Origin: Okapia johnstoni
Lineage: Eukaryota > Chordata > Mammalia > Artiodactyla > Giraffidae
Assembly: GCA_024291935.2 (NCBI GenBank)
Contig: CM044312.1
Location: 45,395,001-45,459,000, forward strand
DNA length: 64,000 nucleotides
Direction: 5' to 3'
Both the position numbers and the translations under genes were made by a program. The notes under the pieces were generated by a model that was not told where the DNA came from, did not search any database, and was given only the letters and a program-made list of their open reading frames with translations. Positions 24,301 to 39,300 of this stretch are shown piece by piece. The stretch's first letter is position 1. Each line of letters opens with the position of its first letter.

Positions 24301-27300
24301 GCATCAGGGTCTTTTCCAGTGAGTCAGCTCTTCGCATCAGTGGCCGAAGTATTGGAGTTTCAGCTTCAGCATCAATTCAGTTCAGTTCAGTCGCTCAGTC
24401 ATGTCTGACTCTTTGTGACCCCATGGACTGCAGCACGCCAGACTTCCCTGTCCATCACCAACTCCCAGAGCTTGCTCAAACTCACGTCCATTGAGTCGGT
24501 GATGCCAGCCAACCATCCAATCCATAAATATATACAAAGAAGTATATACTCCTTCGATTTTTTTTTTACATCATCTTATGATTTTCAGCATATAGAACCT
24601 ATACATCCTTTGTTTTTGAATCTTCTAGGAAATCGATTGGTTAATTAATTCTCAAGCATTTCATGAGCACTTACTAATGGGTGTCAGTACTGTGCTTGGT
24701 GCTAGAAATATAAAAATAAAATATAAGGCCTTTGAGAGGCTTGTGGGACAGAATTTCAGAAGAGCGTGCTGGTTGAACTGATGCTGTAGCTAATAGCAAA
24801 GAAAATAATTTTTTACACTCCAGAATAATGCACTTATATGAAATTGAAAATACAGTGAAATTGGAGATTTATTATTTATTGCTTAAGAACCACCAGATAG
24901 AATGTATGTAAAGCACTGGCTTTGGAGCAAGGCAGACCAGATTTTGAAACCTAGCTGAGCCTATTGGCCATTTGACTTTGAGCCAGTTGTTTAAGGTTTA
25001 GAAGCTAATTTTTTCTTTTTTTTAGTCTGTAAAATGGGGTAATAATATTACTGACCTCTTAGGATTGTTGTAAAGATTAAAGGAAAACATGCGTAAAACA
25101 CCACAGTCCATGACCCATATGCATGCTTTGTTCAGTATGGTGATTTTTAGTGTTGATTTCATCTCATATAAGGACTAAGGGAAAAAAGACAAGGTAGATG
25201 GATACATGGATAAAGGTTGAAACTGGAATGGGGCTGGGAGAGTGAACAGGGTACACTGAAACCAAGGTGTGATCATTATAAGACAACATAGGAATTAGAT
25301 TTTCAAACAGTGTAGCAGTCTTTCTTCAGAAGCCTGTTTTCACATAGAGAACAGTAGGGATCAGTTAGTTTAAATTTTTAATTCAACTCTGCCTGACTTC
25401 TTCCTTCATACTAGAAATAATCATTAGGCCCAAGAAGTCATTAAAGTGTTTAATAAGGTTATTAAATTGACTAACTGCTGCTGCAGAAGCAATTTTCATA
25501 GGAAATCCATATGATTCTAGGTATGGAACTTGGAGCTGTCCTTTGTGGCTGACAGGCTGTCAACATTCCCTTGAAGGATGGTGGGCAGGATCATGAGGGA
25601 TGCGTCTAATTAAGAGATTATAGGTGAACCTTGGCTTCCTGGGTGTGCTGTTCATAGCTGGAAGTATCGTGAAACTTCACTAATTCCTACTAATTGTGGA
25701 GTGGGGGAGGGGAGGCCCATCTGAATTCTGGAATATTTTAAAATAAATGTACTTTTATTACTTTCAAGTACGTATTTTAACTCCAACTAGGCAAACAAAT
25801 TGTCATCTGGTAGAAGTCTTAGGGGACTCCTGTTATTGGAGCTCTCAGGATGATTTTCAATTATTTCTATGTAAATAGGTGCTTCTGGAGTTCTTTAGGG
25901 TGCTCGAAAAACAGTTGATTATGATAGATCTTAAACATTGCTCTTGTAGCCATGTGCTGTTAATTGGCACACCCTTAGAGGAAGGGGTTTGTTAAGATAA
26001 ACTTTAGACCAGCTGCTAAATAACTTATCATTAATTCATGGAGTCCAAGAACCTAAGTGGATGAGGTTTTTATTTCAGTTGAAGTTTGATCTCATCTTTA
26101 TTTTTCCCCCTGAAGGCAATTCATTTATTCCTACAGGCATTCATTTATTCATTAAGCGATATTAATGGACTGCTTTGGATGTATTAGGCACTCAAGTTAT
26201 ACTGCAAAGCCTAAGCTACCCTAAAGGAGCTTAGCATCTAGTGAAGGAGGCCAGCAGGTAAGTACAGTGCAACAAGGCACGGTGAAAAGAGACGATGCCC
26301 AAGGTCTGCCCAGAGGCAGTAGGGGCTTGGAGAAGAGTCAAATTAATCAGACTGGATGAATCTGAGGATTTCCAGAGGAATTCCAGAAGGATATCTAGAG
26401 ACTGAGTTACATTTTGAAAATGGATTTGAGTTAGCAAAAAATGAAAGAAAGAACCAGATGAAGACGATAAAGGAAAAAGCAGAAAGCAGGATGAGGACAG
26501 CAGTCCAGGCAGAGAGAACAGTGTGTTCAAAGGCACACAGGTGTGAAATGACCTGTTATGTATGGTGACCCAAGCTTCACCTTTGGAGATAAGTAGAGTG
26601 AAAATCATGAAAGGCTGTATTGTGCTAGCTACAGACTTTGAACTTGATCTTGAAGGTCATGGGACAGGTTTTGTAGGATTTTGAGCAGGAAAATGGTATC
26701 ATCAGATGTGTGCTTTGGAACTTGTTTTAGTATGAGGGATGAATTGGATACTGGCCCAGAGATCAATTAGCACTTGCGTTAACATTGGGCATGCTATCCT
26801 TCCATGGGTCAGAGCACTCACAGAGGGAATAGAGTGGTGGGTGTATCAAAGGAGGGTGAAACTGCAGGACTTGGTCAGTTAGTCAAAGACAGAAGTCTGG
26901 GGACTCTGGATGTTTGGCTGGGGTTGCTGGGGATGAGATGAGGAGGAGGATGTGGGAAGGATGTGGACTCTGCGCTAGTGGGATTTTCAAGTGAGCCTTC
27001 TAGGCAGCAGGCTGGATATGTGGGGAGATGCCTGGACCGAGATGGAGTGAGAATCATCAGTTCATGCTGAGTGCTTGAAACCATATGTTTGGATGAGGTC
27101 ACCCTGGAATGGTAGCAGGATGTGAAGAACAGCAGCTTGGGATGGCTCTCAGGGCCACAGCGACGTGGAAGGGAATGAGAAGGAAGGAAGCTTACCATTT
27201 AGCAATTCAACCAAGTTAAAGATTTTCAGGACTGAGAAAGTATTTGGAGACTTAGCACCATAGTTAATTTTGAGTGTGCATTTGAAGTGCATTGCTGTGT

Positions 27301-30300
27301 TCTTAGGAGATTTTTTTTCCCCCAGCATAGTTTTAGAATCTGTTTTCAACATATCCTTCCCTACATAAAGATTAGATGTAATGAGTATTAATAAAGGTAG
27401 AATCTGGGAATTCTAACCCATTAAGATGAGGAAACTAGGTTCCTTACTGTAATTTGTCATTATGATATTCATTTCTTCTACAAATATTATGAGGGGCCTG
27501 CTCTGAGTCCTGTGAAATCTTTAGATCTCTCTGTCTTTCACTGAAAAATTACAGTATTAAAGTATTTGCTACTAGGTTCTTAAATTAATAAATTTATACT
27601 TAAAAAAAAGATAATTGGGTTAGCTTTTCTGAATTGCTTATTGCCAAAGTTTATGGGAAGACCTTCATGCTTTGGGTTTATAAGCACTTTCCTTTCTATG
27701 TAATATTTAACTTCATGTAGAACAATAAAAATTTTCCTGGTGCTTTCACAGGTATTTTATAATTTGACCCTCTTAATGAAAAGCTGAGATAGGTTGGATA
27801 GGCATCATTCCTATTTTCCTGATGTAGAAACAGAGGCTCAGTGAATAAGCACATAATTTAGGAACTAAGTGAACAAGAATTTACCCCGGTCTTGTGACCA
27901 TAATTTCCGTGTCCTTTCCATGAAAAGGGACATATTACTCAAAGTTTAGATGTTAGTAGTTGGGCAATAGCAAACAGGGAGGAAAAGTGCTGATTTTTTT
28001 GAGAAATATTTGTCATTACTATCACCTTTAATTGATAATATGTTGAGTGGTCAAGGAGTCTGTGATGGTGTAGTAACTGTGGATTCTATAATTTTAGTTC
28101 AGAAACCCTTGTTTAAATGACAGGTTTGTGGAAAATTGACACATGCATTTGTTTGTCTTCATTTTTGTTTAACCTGGGTAAAGGCTCACTATTTCAGTAA
28201 TGGGTGCGTGTCTTCTACTGTTAACATGGAACATTGAACTGTTGGAAATATTTAATTTCCCCTGTGGGATTTTCAAGAACTTCTGCTTCTCCAGTGGAAA
28301 AGTGGAGCTGCCAGCACCCTGTGAGGGAGTGTGGCTTACATGTGACTGGATGACTAGGAGCCTTCTCCCTTAGTCCGGCTGAACGGGGGCAGGATAACCT
28401 TGTTAGCCCTTGGCAACATTCTGTCTTGCCCTGAGTGTGTGGGGACACTTTAGAGGGTTAGATGTGGTCTACCCTGGACTCTGGTCTTCTCTCCTATTCT
28501 TAACCTATTTTTCCCTCTGTTTATTGATTCACTGATGATGGATTCATTCCTTCTAAGAATTATGGGTGTGTGAAAAGCACTGCGGGAAAGTGAGTTACGT
28601 GCACACACTCTGGTAGGAGATGGAGATGAAATGTGTACTGAGGGCAGGGTGCCTGGGTTCTGTTTCATTTCTACCGCTGGGCAGGATCTGCTTTACACTG
28701 AACCAGTCACACTTTATGTAAGAGGGGCTCTTATCAACAATTGTGTTTATAATCCTTCTTATAATTAAGAATGTACGTTTAAGAAATAATGGCCAAAATG
28801 TTTAGAACATTGGTGTGTTGTTGCCTTGTTTTTATTGTCTGTCTTCTAAACGACTTTAAAAATACATAATGAAAAGATTTTAAAATGAGTCTTTTTGGAG
28901 CATTAACTCTCATATTGAGGACATATTGAGGACAAGCAGTAGGGCAGAAATGCAAGAACAAAGTATTACTTTAGAAGGTGAGATTTATAGATAGCAAAAG
29001 CTATTTAAGGGAATATGAACTGTTTTTCTCCTTTTCTGTTAATTTTCTGTCTTGCAAACTCTCATTTTATTATCTGCATAACAGAATAGATGTTCTTTGT
29101 CCAGAAAACTCCATAATATTTCTTCTTCTGCTGCTCTGGTGGATTGACAGCCTGCTTCTCAGATGTGCCAAAGCAAAGCAATAGAAATGCCTATGATTTC
29201 AGTCCTTAAGTCTTTTTTTTTTTCCAAAACAAAAGGTTAAAAATATTTAAAATGAAATTCAATTAGCAAATTTATAATCACCAAATGAATAAATGATACT
29301 TTCAAAGATCATCATGCCAAACGTAACACTTTTTTATTGTACATGTTTTCATATTTTAAAATTAAGCTGATGTAGTGAAGAGCACTTTTTACCCTATATT
29401 TCCTGTTCTTATTATCTTTAAAAAGGAATAAAATGATCTACTCTGTATTTTTTTAACTTCTCTAACTTTTACCTATAACATGAGGTTGTTATGAAGAAGT
29501 AGTTTACCACATGGGAAAGTATATTTTAAAAATAGAAATGTATGTCAAAAGTACCCATCTTTCTATTCATATTATTAAGTTAGTATTGCTTATTCTCAGG
29601 GCATTGGGGTGCACAAAGTAATTCTCAACTCTCCTTGCTTGCTTTTCACATGGCCTTTGTCACTCTTTCTTATTAGTGTTCTAGCAAGTAACTTATCAGG
29701 CAGGGCCTGTAGTTTCAATGCAGAGAAATGAAGAAAGTACAAAGTGACCTTTTTAAAAACTTGATAAAAATGTGAACCTATTTTTCATGATTAAAAATTG
29801 AAAATCAGTTTCAGAATACTCTGTTCTTATTGTCTTCATATAACCTGTAAAAGCAAATCGCGCCCAGCTTGGTTTTGCATTATTATAAAAATTCCATTTG
29901 TGGCAATAGTGTTTTTTGGACTTCCTGTGGTGCTTGATTCATTAACTTCTGGTTTTTTTAAAGGATCACAACCACATCAGTTAAAGCTCCTTTCAGTTTT
30001 GTTCTAGTACAGTCATTTCTCTCAGCCCTTCCGAGCCCTACTTGCAATTCTGAAGTAAATTTCTTTGTGATGCCCTTACAGGAATTTGTAAGTGTCTGGG
30101 TTCGAGATCCTAGGATTCAGAAGGAGGACTTCTGGCACTCTTATATCGACTATGAGATATGTATTCATGTAAGTATGCCATCAATAGTACATAGAAATCA
30201 TAGTAATTTTTAGGTAGCATACATTTGATGGGTACTATAAGTGAAATTTATAAAAATGTTTCTCATTCAAAGAACTGAATTTGAATGATTGCAACTAATG

Positions 30301-33300
30301 CTTGTCTCTTAAATGAAGTAGTATGATGGTTCCTAAAGTTGAAAAATGGACTTATTTGAATTCCTCATTGTACCTTTGTTAATATTAATATTTTAATGTT
30401 TATTGCCTTCATGTTGAAGATGTGAAACATCTAAAATTCACAAAGAGTTTTTATAGCTCATTAATGGTATTTCTTTATGATCTGTTATGGCATATTTCTG
30501 CAGACTATATTACCCAATAAATCTTAAGTTCTGAGAGGATGTAGAGTTCTCTGGAAAAGAGATGTGCAGTGTTTTATATGTAGAACAGAAACGTGGGAAA
30601 TGAATATGTGCAATTATTTTTGCCTTGGTCTCAATTCTGAGTAATTAAGAGAGGTAATTAACTAGAAATGACTTATTTTATTTGGAAATAATACTGTATC
30701 ATAATCTTTTGAGGAGTATTGTGTGTTGTGTGGCCTCCTATAATTATCTTGAATAAGGGTCAGCTATCTTTTTCTGTAAAGGGCCAGGTAGTAAAAATCT
30801 TTGGCTTTGTGGGCCATACAGACGCTCAGAATCACTGAAAGCAGCCATAAACAATACATACATGAATGAGTGTAATTGTGTTCCAATAAAAATTTATTTG
30901 TGAAGACAAGTGGCGTGTGGATTTGGCCCACAGGTGTATATAGTTTATCGGCCCTTGACCATGAAGATAGTCACTTCTTTTGTCTGATTTAGTCCAGACT
31001 TCTCTTGAGAGCATAGAAATGGGCTCAGATTTTATCTGTGACTCTGTAGTATTATACAAGTGAGATAAAATTTAGCCACTCTTTACTCTTCCCATTGTTA
31101 ATAGCTAAATTGTCATATTGGGCACCTCAGTGTCACCAAACTTCTCTTTTTTCTCCTTTCTTCCCTTTTTCTTTCAAACTTCCTCAACTTAGAAAATAAA
31201 GTAAAAACTCAGAATGCTTTTTTTGGTGATGGTGTTGAAGGCCATTATCAGGGTATGCCTTGTATTTTGATTTTGTTTTGGTTTTACTCATAAGGTCACA
31301 CCAGATATGCATTCTGTGTGGAAAATTATCACACGAGTACGTAAGGCTGAGCATTTGAAAATGAAATGAAATGCTTTAGCTGCCTTTTGACTTCCTCTAG
31401 AAAATTTGTGGGTCAAATTTTGACATATTTATTGGCACACTTTATAGTAGGTATGAAATTTAGTTATCCTCAGGGAGTTAATGAAAGTATAGATCCTTCT
31501 TTTCTATATAAATAACTTGATGTGAGTTCAGAAGTGTCCATTAAAAGCCAGAAATGATGGGTTCCACAAGTACTATTTGGTGGTGCTCTGGCATTTTTCT
31601 GTGGTGGTAGTGGCTGGCGTTTCTCTGAGATGCTAATACATTGACAATAAATACATGTTCTTGGTTTGGTAGACAGCAGAAACAAGCAACTAGATTTAGA
31701 GGAACTTAATAAATTAGTGATCTCAGTGTAGCCTGATCCTGAAGAGGCTTCCCCCTGTTATATGATTAGGAATGGTTGGGGAGCCTGGATAGTTCTAGTT
31801 AGCCTCGCTTAGACACTGGACCCATAGACCCGTAGAGCTTTGCAGGTAGAGGAGCTGGTGTTACCCATTTAAATGAGCCTCAAGGGAAATAATACCAGGC
31901 AACTCTGAAGTTGTAGCATTTACCTGGAATTTTAAACTAATGGACAGTCAAGGTGAGTAGCCCTTCATGTATTCTCTCTTGAGCTTGTCCTGCAAATGAA
32001 GGACTTATAGATAGACTTTGGTCTGGTGTGGGCACCACATGGGTCTCCAGTTATTCCATCCCTAGTGGTTCTGAGCAGAGAAATGAAGGGAGCTGACCTG
32101 GACACCGTCTCTGCCCGAGGCTCAGCAGGCTCTGCAGTGGCGTGTTCCTCTCTGGGGAGAGAGCACCGAGGATGCCCACCCAGGCCTCATTAGGGCACGA
32201 ATTCTGATGTAAACCTCCTGCCAACTGAGTCCCCAAGGGTCACATTAGAGGGAGGCCCTGGTGTGCTTTGAAATCCACACACACAATATTATTATTGTGC
32301 CACAAACTCCATCTAGCACATTTTGCTGCCAAATTGTCCACAATGAGATTTAGGCCAATAACTACTTTGTGGACAAGTTTCTTCACCTCTCTGCATCCTG
32401 AGATTCTTTGAATTTTATAAAGTTCAGGAAAACCGGGAACTGGGCCGTACATCTCACGGGAATGATCAGGAACTAATGCCTGCTATCACTGACACTTCCC
32501 AGAGAAAACAGCCTTTGGGTGCATATTAAGCAGGTTGATAACAGTTTTTGAAATAATATCAGTCTCTGGGGCAAAAAATTTCTCATTTGGCAATATAAAG
32601 ATTATGAAATAGAATGTTGAAATTAATAGGCAGAATAGAGATCTTACAAAACCAATAGACGTAAGCTGGTCTCTTGTTTTACACAAAGGAGAAACAGCCT
32701 TGGGTAAAACCCACAGGAGAAGCATCGAGTTTTGCTTCAGGTAGGAACTCTGAGGGTGGCTTTTCCTAAATCTGCCTTAAGGTAGCAGAAAGTACCAGTT
32801 ACATCTAGTAACTAATGATAATATTAAGAGATAACATTTGCCATTGCATATTGTCAATCCTGACAATGACCCTGGGAAACAGGGATGTGCTATTTTGTCC
32901 CCATTTTCCCACCCGAGGAACTGGAGTTCAAGTCACTTGCCTTATAGCAAAGCCAGTCCTGGACTTTGGGTCCTCCACACACATACTTGTCCTGTGCACC
33001 ATATGCCTCTTTCACTCAATCACACTCTCTTGCACACCTAGTAGAGAAGGGGAATGCTGATCTCTTGTTTAAAGGTGATTTCAGGATCCCAGGTGATTTG
33101 TGTGGTCTATGGCGATGGCCGTATCAAGGACGTGGCCTTCTGCAATGTGATGTTCAGGACCATGAGAAGGTGTCTCTAATCCGCAAAGGCTTCTCCATGG
33201 ATGGATGGATGGGGTTAAATGCAGTGGATGACCCTGAGCTTTAACTGATAATTTATGCTTCAGGATTTTGTCTAATGTTTATGATTTGTCTCTGAAAGGA

Positions 33301-36300
33301 GTGCTATAGATGAGCAGGAAGCTACATCAGAACTCGGGGAAAGGCAGGTTCATGCCTTGTCCCAAGACATCACTGCTCATTAATGTCACCCCAGCTGTCT
33401 TCATGGATGCTATGTTGGTGGGTTGTATGCAAGATTTGAGTCTGGCATAAATGCAAATCTATTTTTTATTTTTAAAATCCTACTTTAAATGAATATTGGG
33501 GCATATAGAGTGTTATAGAGACAAGAAAAGCATGTTTTCCTCAAGTGAGGCTTATGTTTTTTGTTTTCTTTAAACAGACCAATAGCATGTGTTTTACAAT
33601 GAAAACATCCTGTGTGAGAAGAAGGTATAGAGAATTTGTGTGGCTGAGGCAGAGACTCCAAAGTAATGCATTACTGGTGTAAGTGATTTAAAGAGTATAT
33701 TGAGAAGACTTTATTATTATATTCAATATTTAAAAATTTGACACACCACGGCTCAGACGGTAAAGCATCTGCTTACAACGCAGGAGACCCGGATTCAATC
33801 CCTGGGTCGGGAAGATCTCCTGGAGAAGGAAATGGCAACCCACTCCAGTATTCTTGCCTGGAAAATCCCATGGACGGAGAAGCCTGGTAGGCTACGGTCC
33901 ATGGGGTCACAAAGAGTCGGACACAACTGAGCGACTTCATTTTCACTTTCATGTATAAAATAAGCAACAATGATTTACTGAATAGCACAGGGAACTATAT
34001 TCAATATCTTGTAATAACTTATGGATAACAATTGAAAAACAATGGAAAACACCCGAAACTAACATAATATTGTAAGCAATATACATCAATTAAAAAATTG
34101 ACATGTATTGATATACATGAAGGGTTTTGTAGGCTTTCTTCTCGATTGCAATATATAGCTTTATTTTTTTGGCTGTTACCTCTGAATTCAAAATTTGCCA
34201 CTTGAATTATACTAATTTATATGAGTATTGATCATTAAAGGCCTCAAAAATGTTTAAAAATATTTTTTCTTTAAGTTAACTGATTTTTTCATACCCTTAT
34301 TGTATAATGTAACTATAAAATATCTGTATAATTATATAATAGTTGTGTGATAATTATCATGCATGATTTGCTTTCATTTTGAGGTATTTCTGTAACTAAA
34401 TCACCTTGATTTGAGGATTAAAAAAATTTTTTTTTCTTTCTCATAAGACAACTGCCAGAACTTCCATCTAAAAACCTATTTTTCAACATGAACAATCGCC
34501 AGCATGTAGATCAGCGCCGTCAAGGTTTGGAAGATTTCCTCAGAAAGTAAGTGTGCAAAAACTCTGGTGGCAGATGGGAGATGTGAGCACAGTGCTCTGT
34601 AAGAATTGAGGGTCCTGTGGTCAAGCCGGAGAGAATGTTCCTATTTCTAAAATGCTGATAATCTGCTTTGGAGGGATGCTCAGTAATTCATTTCCTATAT
34701 TGTTGGTCATTCAGTTATGTCTGACTCTTTGCAATCCCATGGACTTTAGCCCACCAGTCTTCTCTGTCCAAGGGATTCTCCAGGCAAGAATACTGAAGTG
34801 GATTGCCATTCCCTTCTCCAGGGGATCTTCTCAACCTAGAGACTGAACCCGGGTCTCCTGCATTGTAGGCAGATTCTGAACCACCAGGGAAGCTAGTTTA
34901 ATCCCTGCCTCCATCCTCACATGTCTTTCTTTTCTCTGTGTATCAGATTCCCTTTCCTTTCTCTCAAAAGAAAATCAATCATTGGATTTAGAGCCCACCC
35001 TAAATCCAGGATCATCTGTCTTGAGATCCTTAATTTAATTACCTGCTAAAACCTTATTTCCAAATAAGGTCATGATCATAGGTTACTGGGATTTAAGAAG
35101 AACATCTCTCTCAAGGAGACACAATTCAATCCTCTACAGTAACTTTCAGGTATGGCCAATAGAAGCCAATACTAATCCTCCTGAGAACTATAAATCCATT
35201 TGTGCCTTGTGTGCTGAGCTCAGTCATTCCCTATATTAGAGCACCATCTTGTGGCTCGCCTCACACAATGCATATTCAGGACCAAACCTTCCAGAAAGAA
35301 AACAATGAACTAATCCAATCAGATAATAAATATATACTCCCTTAAGCTATAAAGCAGAGCCCAATTGCTTGGGAGTTTAGCTGACAAGAGTAAAATTTGC
35401 CTGGAAACAAATGTGCCTTATTAAAAGGCACTTCTTAGAAACTCTCTTTATTTACAAGGTTTAGGATTGACATACCAACATCAGCTCTGCAGTGGCTGCT
35501 AATACTGCTCTGAGCTCCTCTAAGTGAATAACTTGTTGCTACTCTTTGGAGGGAATGTTTATAAGGCAGTATTTATTGGTGTTTGAATAGTCTTGGTGGG
35601 TTATTAGGGCTTCCCAGGTGGCGCTAGTGATAAAGAACCTGCCTTCCAATGCAGGAGATGTAAGAGACATGGGTTTAATTCCTGTGTCAGGAAGATCTGC
35701 TGGAGAAGGGCATGGCTACCCACTCCAGTATTCTTGCCTGGAGAAGCCCATGGACAGAAAAGCCTGGCAGGTACTGTCCATGGTATTGCAAAGAGTTGGA
35801 CACAGCTGATTGTCTTAGCACACATGCGCACAGTGGGTTATTAACTCTGGAGCACTTGGTAATTGTTGGTACTGCAGTGAAAGTGACTTGAATTCACACT
35901 GCTATAATTCCTCTTTTTTTTCTCCACTCTGTAATACTGGAATATCCATCCCATGGGACAAAACACTGATCTGCACACAGACTCTGAGGCCAGACTACCT
36001 GGGTTCAAATCCTGCTTCTGCTACTTATTAGCAGGGAATTTAGGCAAGCCTTTTACCTCCTCTGTGCTTGTGTTTGCCTACCTGTAAAATGGGATAACAA
36101 TAGTATCTACTTCGTAAGGCTGTCAAGAGGATTAAATCAGTTAATGAATGTAAAGCACTCACAACAGACTGAAATATGATGTGTGATATCCAAGTATCAG
36201 CCATTATTTTAATGCACTTAGACATGAAATAGCTTTGAGCTAATTTTTCTATCTTCCTATTTATAGATACGTAAATAGGCTGAGTCCTGTGGCTACTAGT

Positions 36301-39300
36301 GAGTGGCAGGGCCCAGTCTCCTGAACTCTTTTTCTACTAGTTTCAGGATCTGAAGCCATCTTTTGAGTTTCTACTCGGCACCTTTGAGCTAGCCTGAAAT
36401 AATATACTGCCCTCTGGCTCTCTCTTTCTATATGGCTCACTCATCAAAGGCTTGGGTATTAAGTATCCACATGAATATTAATATTTATTTCTATTAGATT
36501 GGTATCATACTTTTCCTTTGAAGGGGTCATGGAGACATACCGAAACAGCCAAGGTTATAAATTGAAGGAGGGCTGGAAAAGAAAAAGAAAACAGAGGAAG
36601 AAAAATGACAAGAGAACAGAAGAATCTAACTGAGCCGAGTCCTCAGAAATCCTCACAGTGGTGTTCTTTGGAATTTCATAGGCATGGCAGAACAAAGACC
36701 TGCTCAAGTTTTTCCTGCCCTTTCCCTTTGGGGATAGCTCCAATTTTAATTGTCTATATGAGACCCAGGTGGCCGATGGCCTCTCCCTAAAGACCTGATC
36801 CCCACAGACAAGTTTGCAGAGTGGCCTATCACTCCAGATGCTGCTGGGGGAAGCTGAAGACTGGCCATAGCCAGTGAGTCTCAGACAAGGCTAGTCATAT
36901 CCTGCAGTCTCTGTAAGCATTTGGGGAGCTGTGTGTTTTCTGTAGGAAAGTATCCTTGTTTGAGATCAAAGGATACCATGTGTCTCTTTGCTTCTGTTGC
37001 TTGTTAAGCACAAGGCATGTGTTTTTTGGCCAGGAATTACTTCATTGTTTTGAACATGACCTTTCCTTGCACAATTGGGCAACCAAATTCATGCCAGTTT
37101 GAGAGTCACTAGGCTGTTGAGGGGAGAAGGCAGTGGCACCCCACTCCAGTACTCTTGCCTGGAAAATCCCATGGACGAAAGAGCCTGGTAGGCTGCAGTC
37201 CATGGGGTCGCTGAGAGTCGGACACGACTGAGCGACTTCACTTTCACTTTTCACTTTCATGCACTGGAGAAGGAAATGGCAACCCACTCCAGTGTTCTTG
37301 CCTGGAGAATCCCAGGGACTGGGGAGCCTGGTGGGCTTCCGTCTATGGGGTCGCACAGAGTCAGCCACTACTGAAGCAACTTAGCAACAGCAGCAGCAGC
37401 AGGCTGTTGAGGGGTTGTGCTTAGTTACTCTAGGTTATTCTTGCATGCTGTATTGTTTGGCAGTTTGCTGGTTGAATTTCATGCAGAGGTCATAATGGAA
37501 AGTGTCCTGGATCAGGAGCTCGAGGGATTGGGTTCCAGGTCTCCTGTGAATCTTGGCTCCTGGTTGTTTTCTGGCTCTGTAACCTCAGAAAAGTCATTCA
37601 TTCTTATGAGCCTTGATTTGCTGGAAAGTGCGATAATGTAACACACGCATCACTGACCTCATAGGTAGTTGTGTCATTCAGAGGAGGGTTGGGAAAGGAC
37701 TCAGTGAACCAGTATATGAAGTGACTGCTTTTGACCAGACTGGGTACTGAGGATATAGGACTGCACAAGACGGACACATATCCTTGTCCTCTTGAAGCTT
37801 CCATTCTAGCAGGGAGGCAACTGCATACTTATCAGGGATGTCTTAATTCATTAAAGTTGAATCTTGATGTCATCCAGAAGTCAAATCAGGGAGCAGACAC
37901 CACTGTGATGTTATTTGTCCCGTTATGGTCTATGAACATTGGTCTCCAAGAGATAAATTTCACATGAAAAATGAAAGCTTGTACTTCTATGTGGTCTGCT
38001 CCTGAAGGAAACAAGGAGTCTAATACCACACCGTTGGATTCAGTCCTCACCTAAATGCCCTAAATGCTGTGGTCCCTGCTATCCTCACCACCGTCTTTTC
38101 TGTCCCCCTCAAATCTGATACATAGTCCTGTTCTTTGTCCAGTGTGTGTAGAAATAGCAACCTTGCATGTCTTTGCCTCTAGTGGACCCCTCTGTCCCCT
38201 CAGCCTAAGCCCACTTTGGGAAACTGGATGCAACGTGCAACTCAGCCATCTGTGTCCTGACCCTACCTTGACGTCCTCTGAGGCCCTGTTGGCTACCTGT
38301 TAAGGGAAGCCACTGTTGGTAGCCTGTTCCTTGTTTGTAGAGCACTTTTGGAATTTAAGAAGAAAACACCACAATATTAAAGTCTGAAACATGCCTGTGT
38401 ATTATAGATTTTTAGCATGTATTTTTAATTATTGCTGGCTGCACCGCACAGCATGCAGGATCCTAGTTCCCTGACTGGGAATTGAACCTGAACTCCCTGC
38501 AGTGGAAGCACAGAGTCCCAACCACTGGACACCAGGGAATTCCCTTTTTAGCATGTATTTTTAAGACTTGGTTTTTAAACTGGTGATGATGAAAGGGAAT
38601 GAAATTAGGGGGCTTCCCAATAAATGTCCCAAATAAACATGCTGCTTTCTGAATTCTTAAAAATCTTGATTTTTATATAAATTTTGAAGTTATAAACCAA
38701 GAGTGTTGTATATGTTCAACCTCTTTGAAACCAAAATACTGCTGTTTCTGTGAATAGGTGTGTGTCTATAATATAAATATGTATTTTTTTCCATTTTAAG
38801 GTCATCTGTGAAGTAATATATATTTGATAGCAAAGTACATAGCCAGGCAGTCTTCATAGAGAAATTAGAAAGTTGTTCTTTGCTGAGGTACCAATTAAGA
38901 GGAATTTATACCATTTTATTGAAGACTGGCTATGTTTAGCTTTTTACATGTTTTATCTCAATACCTATGACAATATTAGGAGTCAAGTTTCATCTCAGTT
39001 TTATAGATAAGGAAATTAGAAGAAAAGTAGAGGTATTATATTAATTCCAGGAACTGGCAGCTTTATAATTAGAACTCTTAAATGCTAGCTAAAGTTGGTA
39101 TGATTGTGAAATTTTTCAAATATATTCATTTTTCCTCAGTCTTGGGTATAATCTCCCTTTGGGATTTCCTCCCTGGCTAATTTTAAATTTTAAGTCACTT
39201 TTACTAATAGTTATAAACAAAGAAGTTATAGACTAATTTATAAGCTCTGTTGGTAAGTCTCCAGCTATGAAACTGGCATTTCTACTATTTTTTTGCACTT

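Larger units (their letters stand above)
15317..30081 (+). other. SNX10 intron after the first coding exon (14.8 kb)
   Basis: The left part, to about 24.5 kb, is dense in ruminant SINEs. The right part (24520-30081) has only old MIR-type and other ancient repeats and otherwise unique AT-rich sequence. At 25450-26060 the sequence is free of recognisable repeats and rich in TAAT-type motifs, but no function can be assigned. Confidence 0.8.
30169..33577 (+). other. SNX10 intron between coding exons 2 and 3
   Basis: It holds one old hAT-type DNA transposon fragment and one MIR, and no ruminant SINE. The remaining sequence is unique, with nothing recognisable as a gene. Confidence 0.85.
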
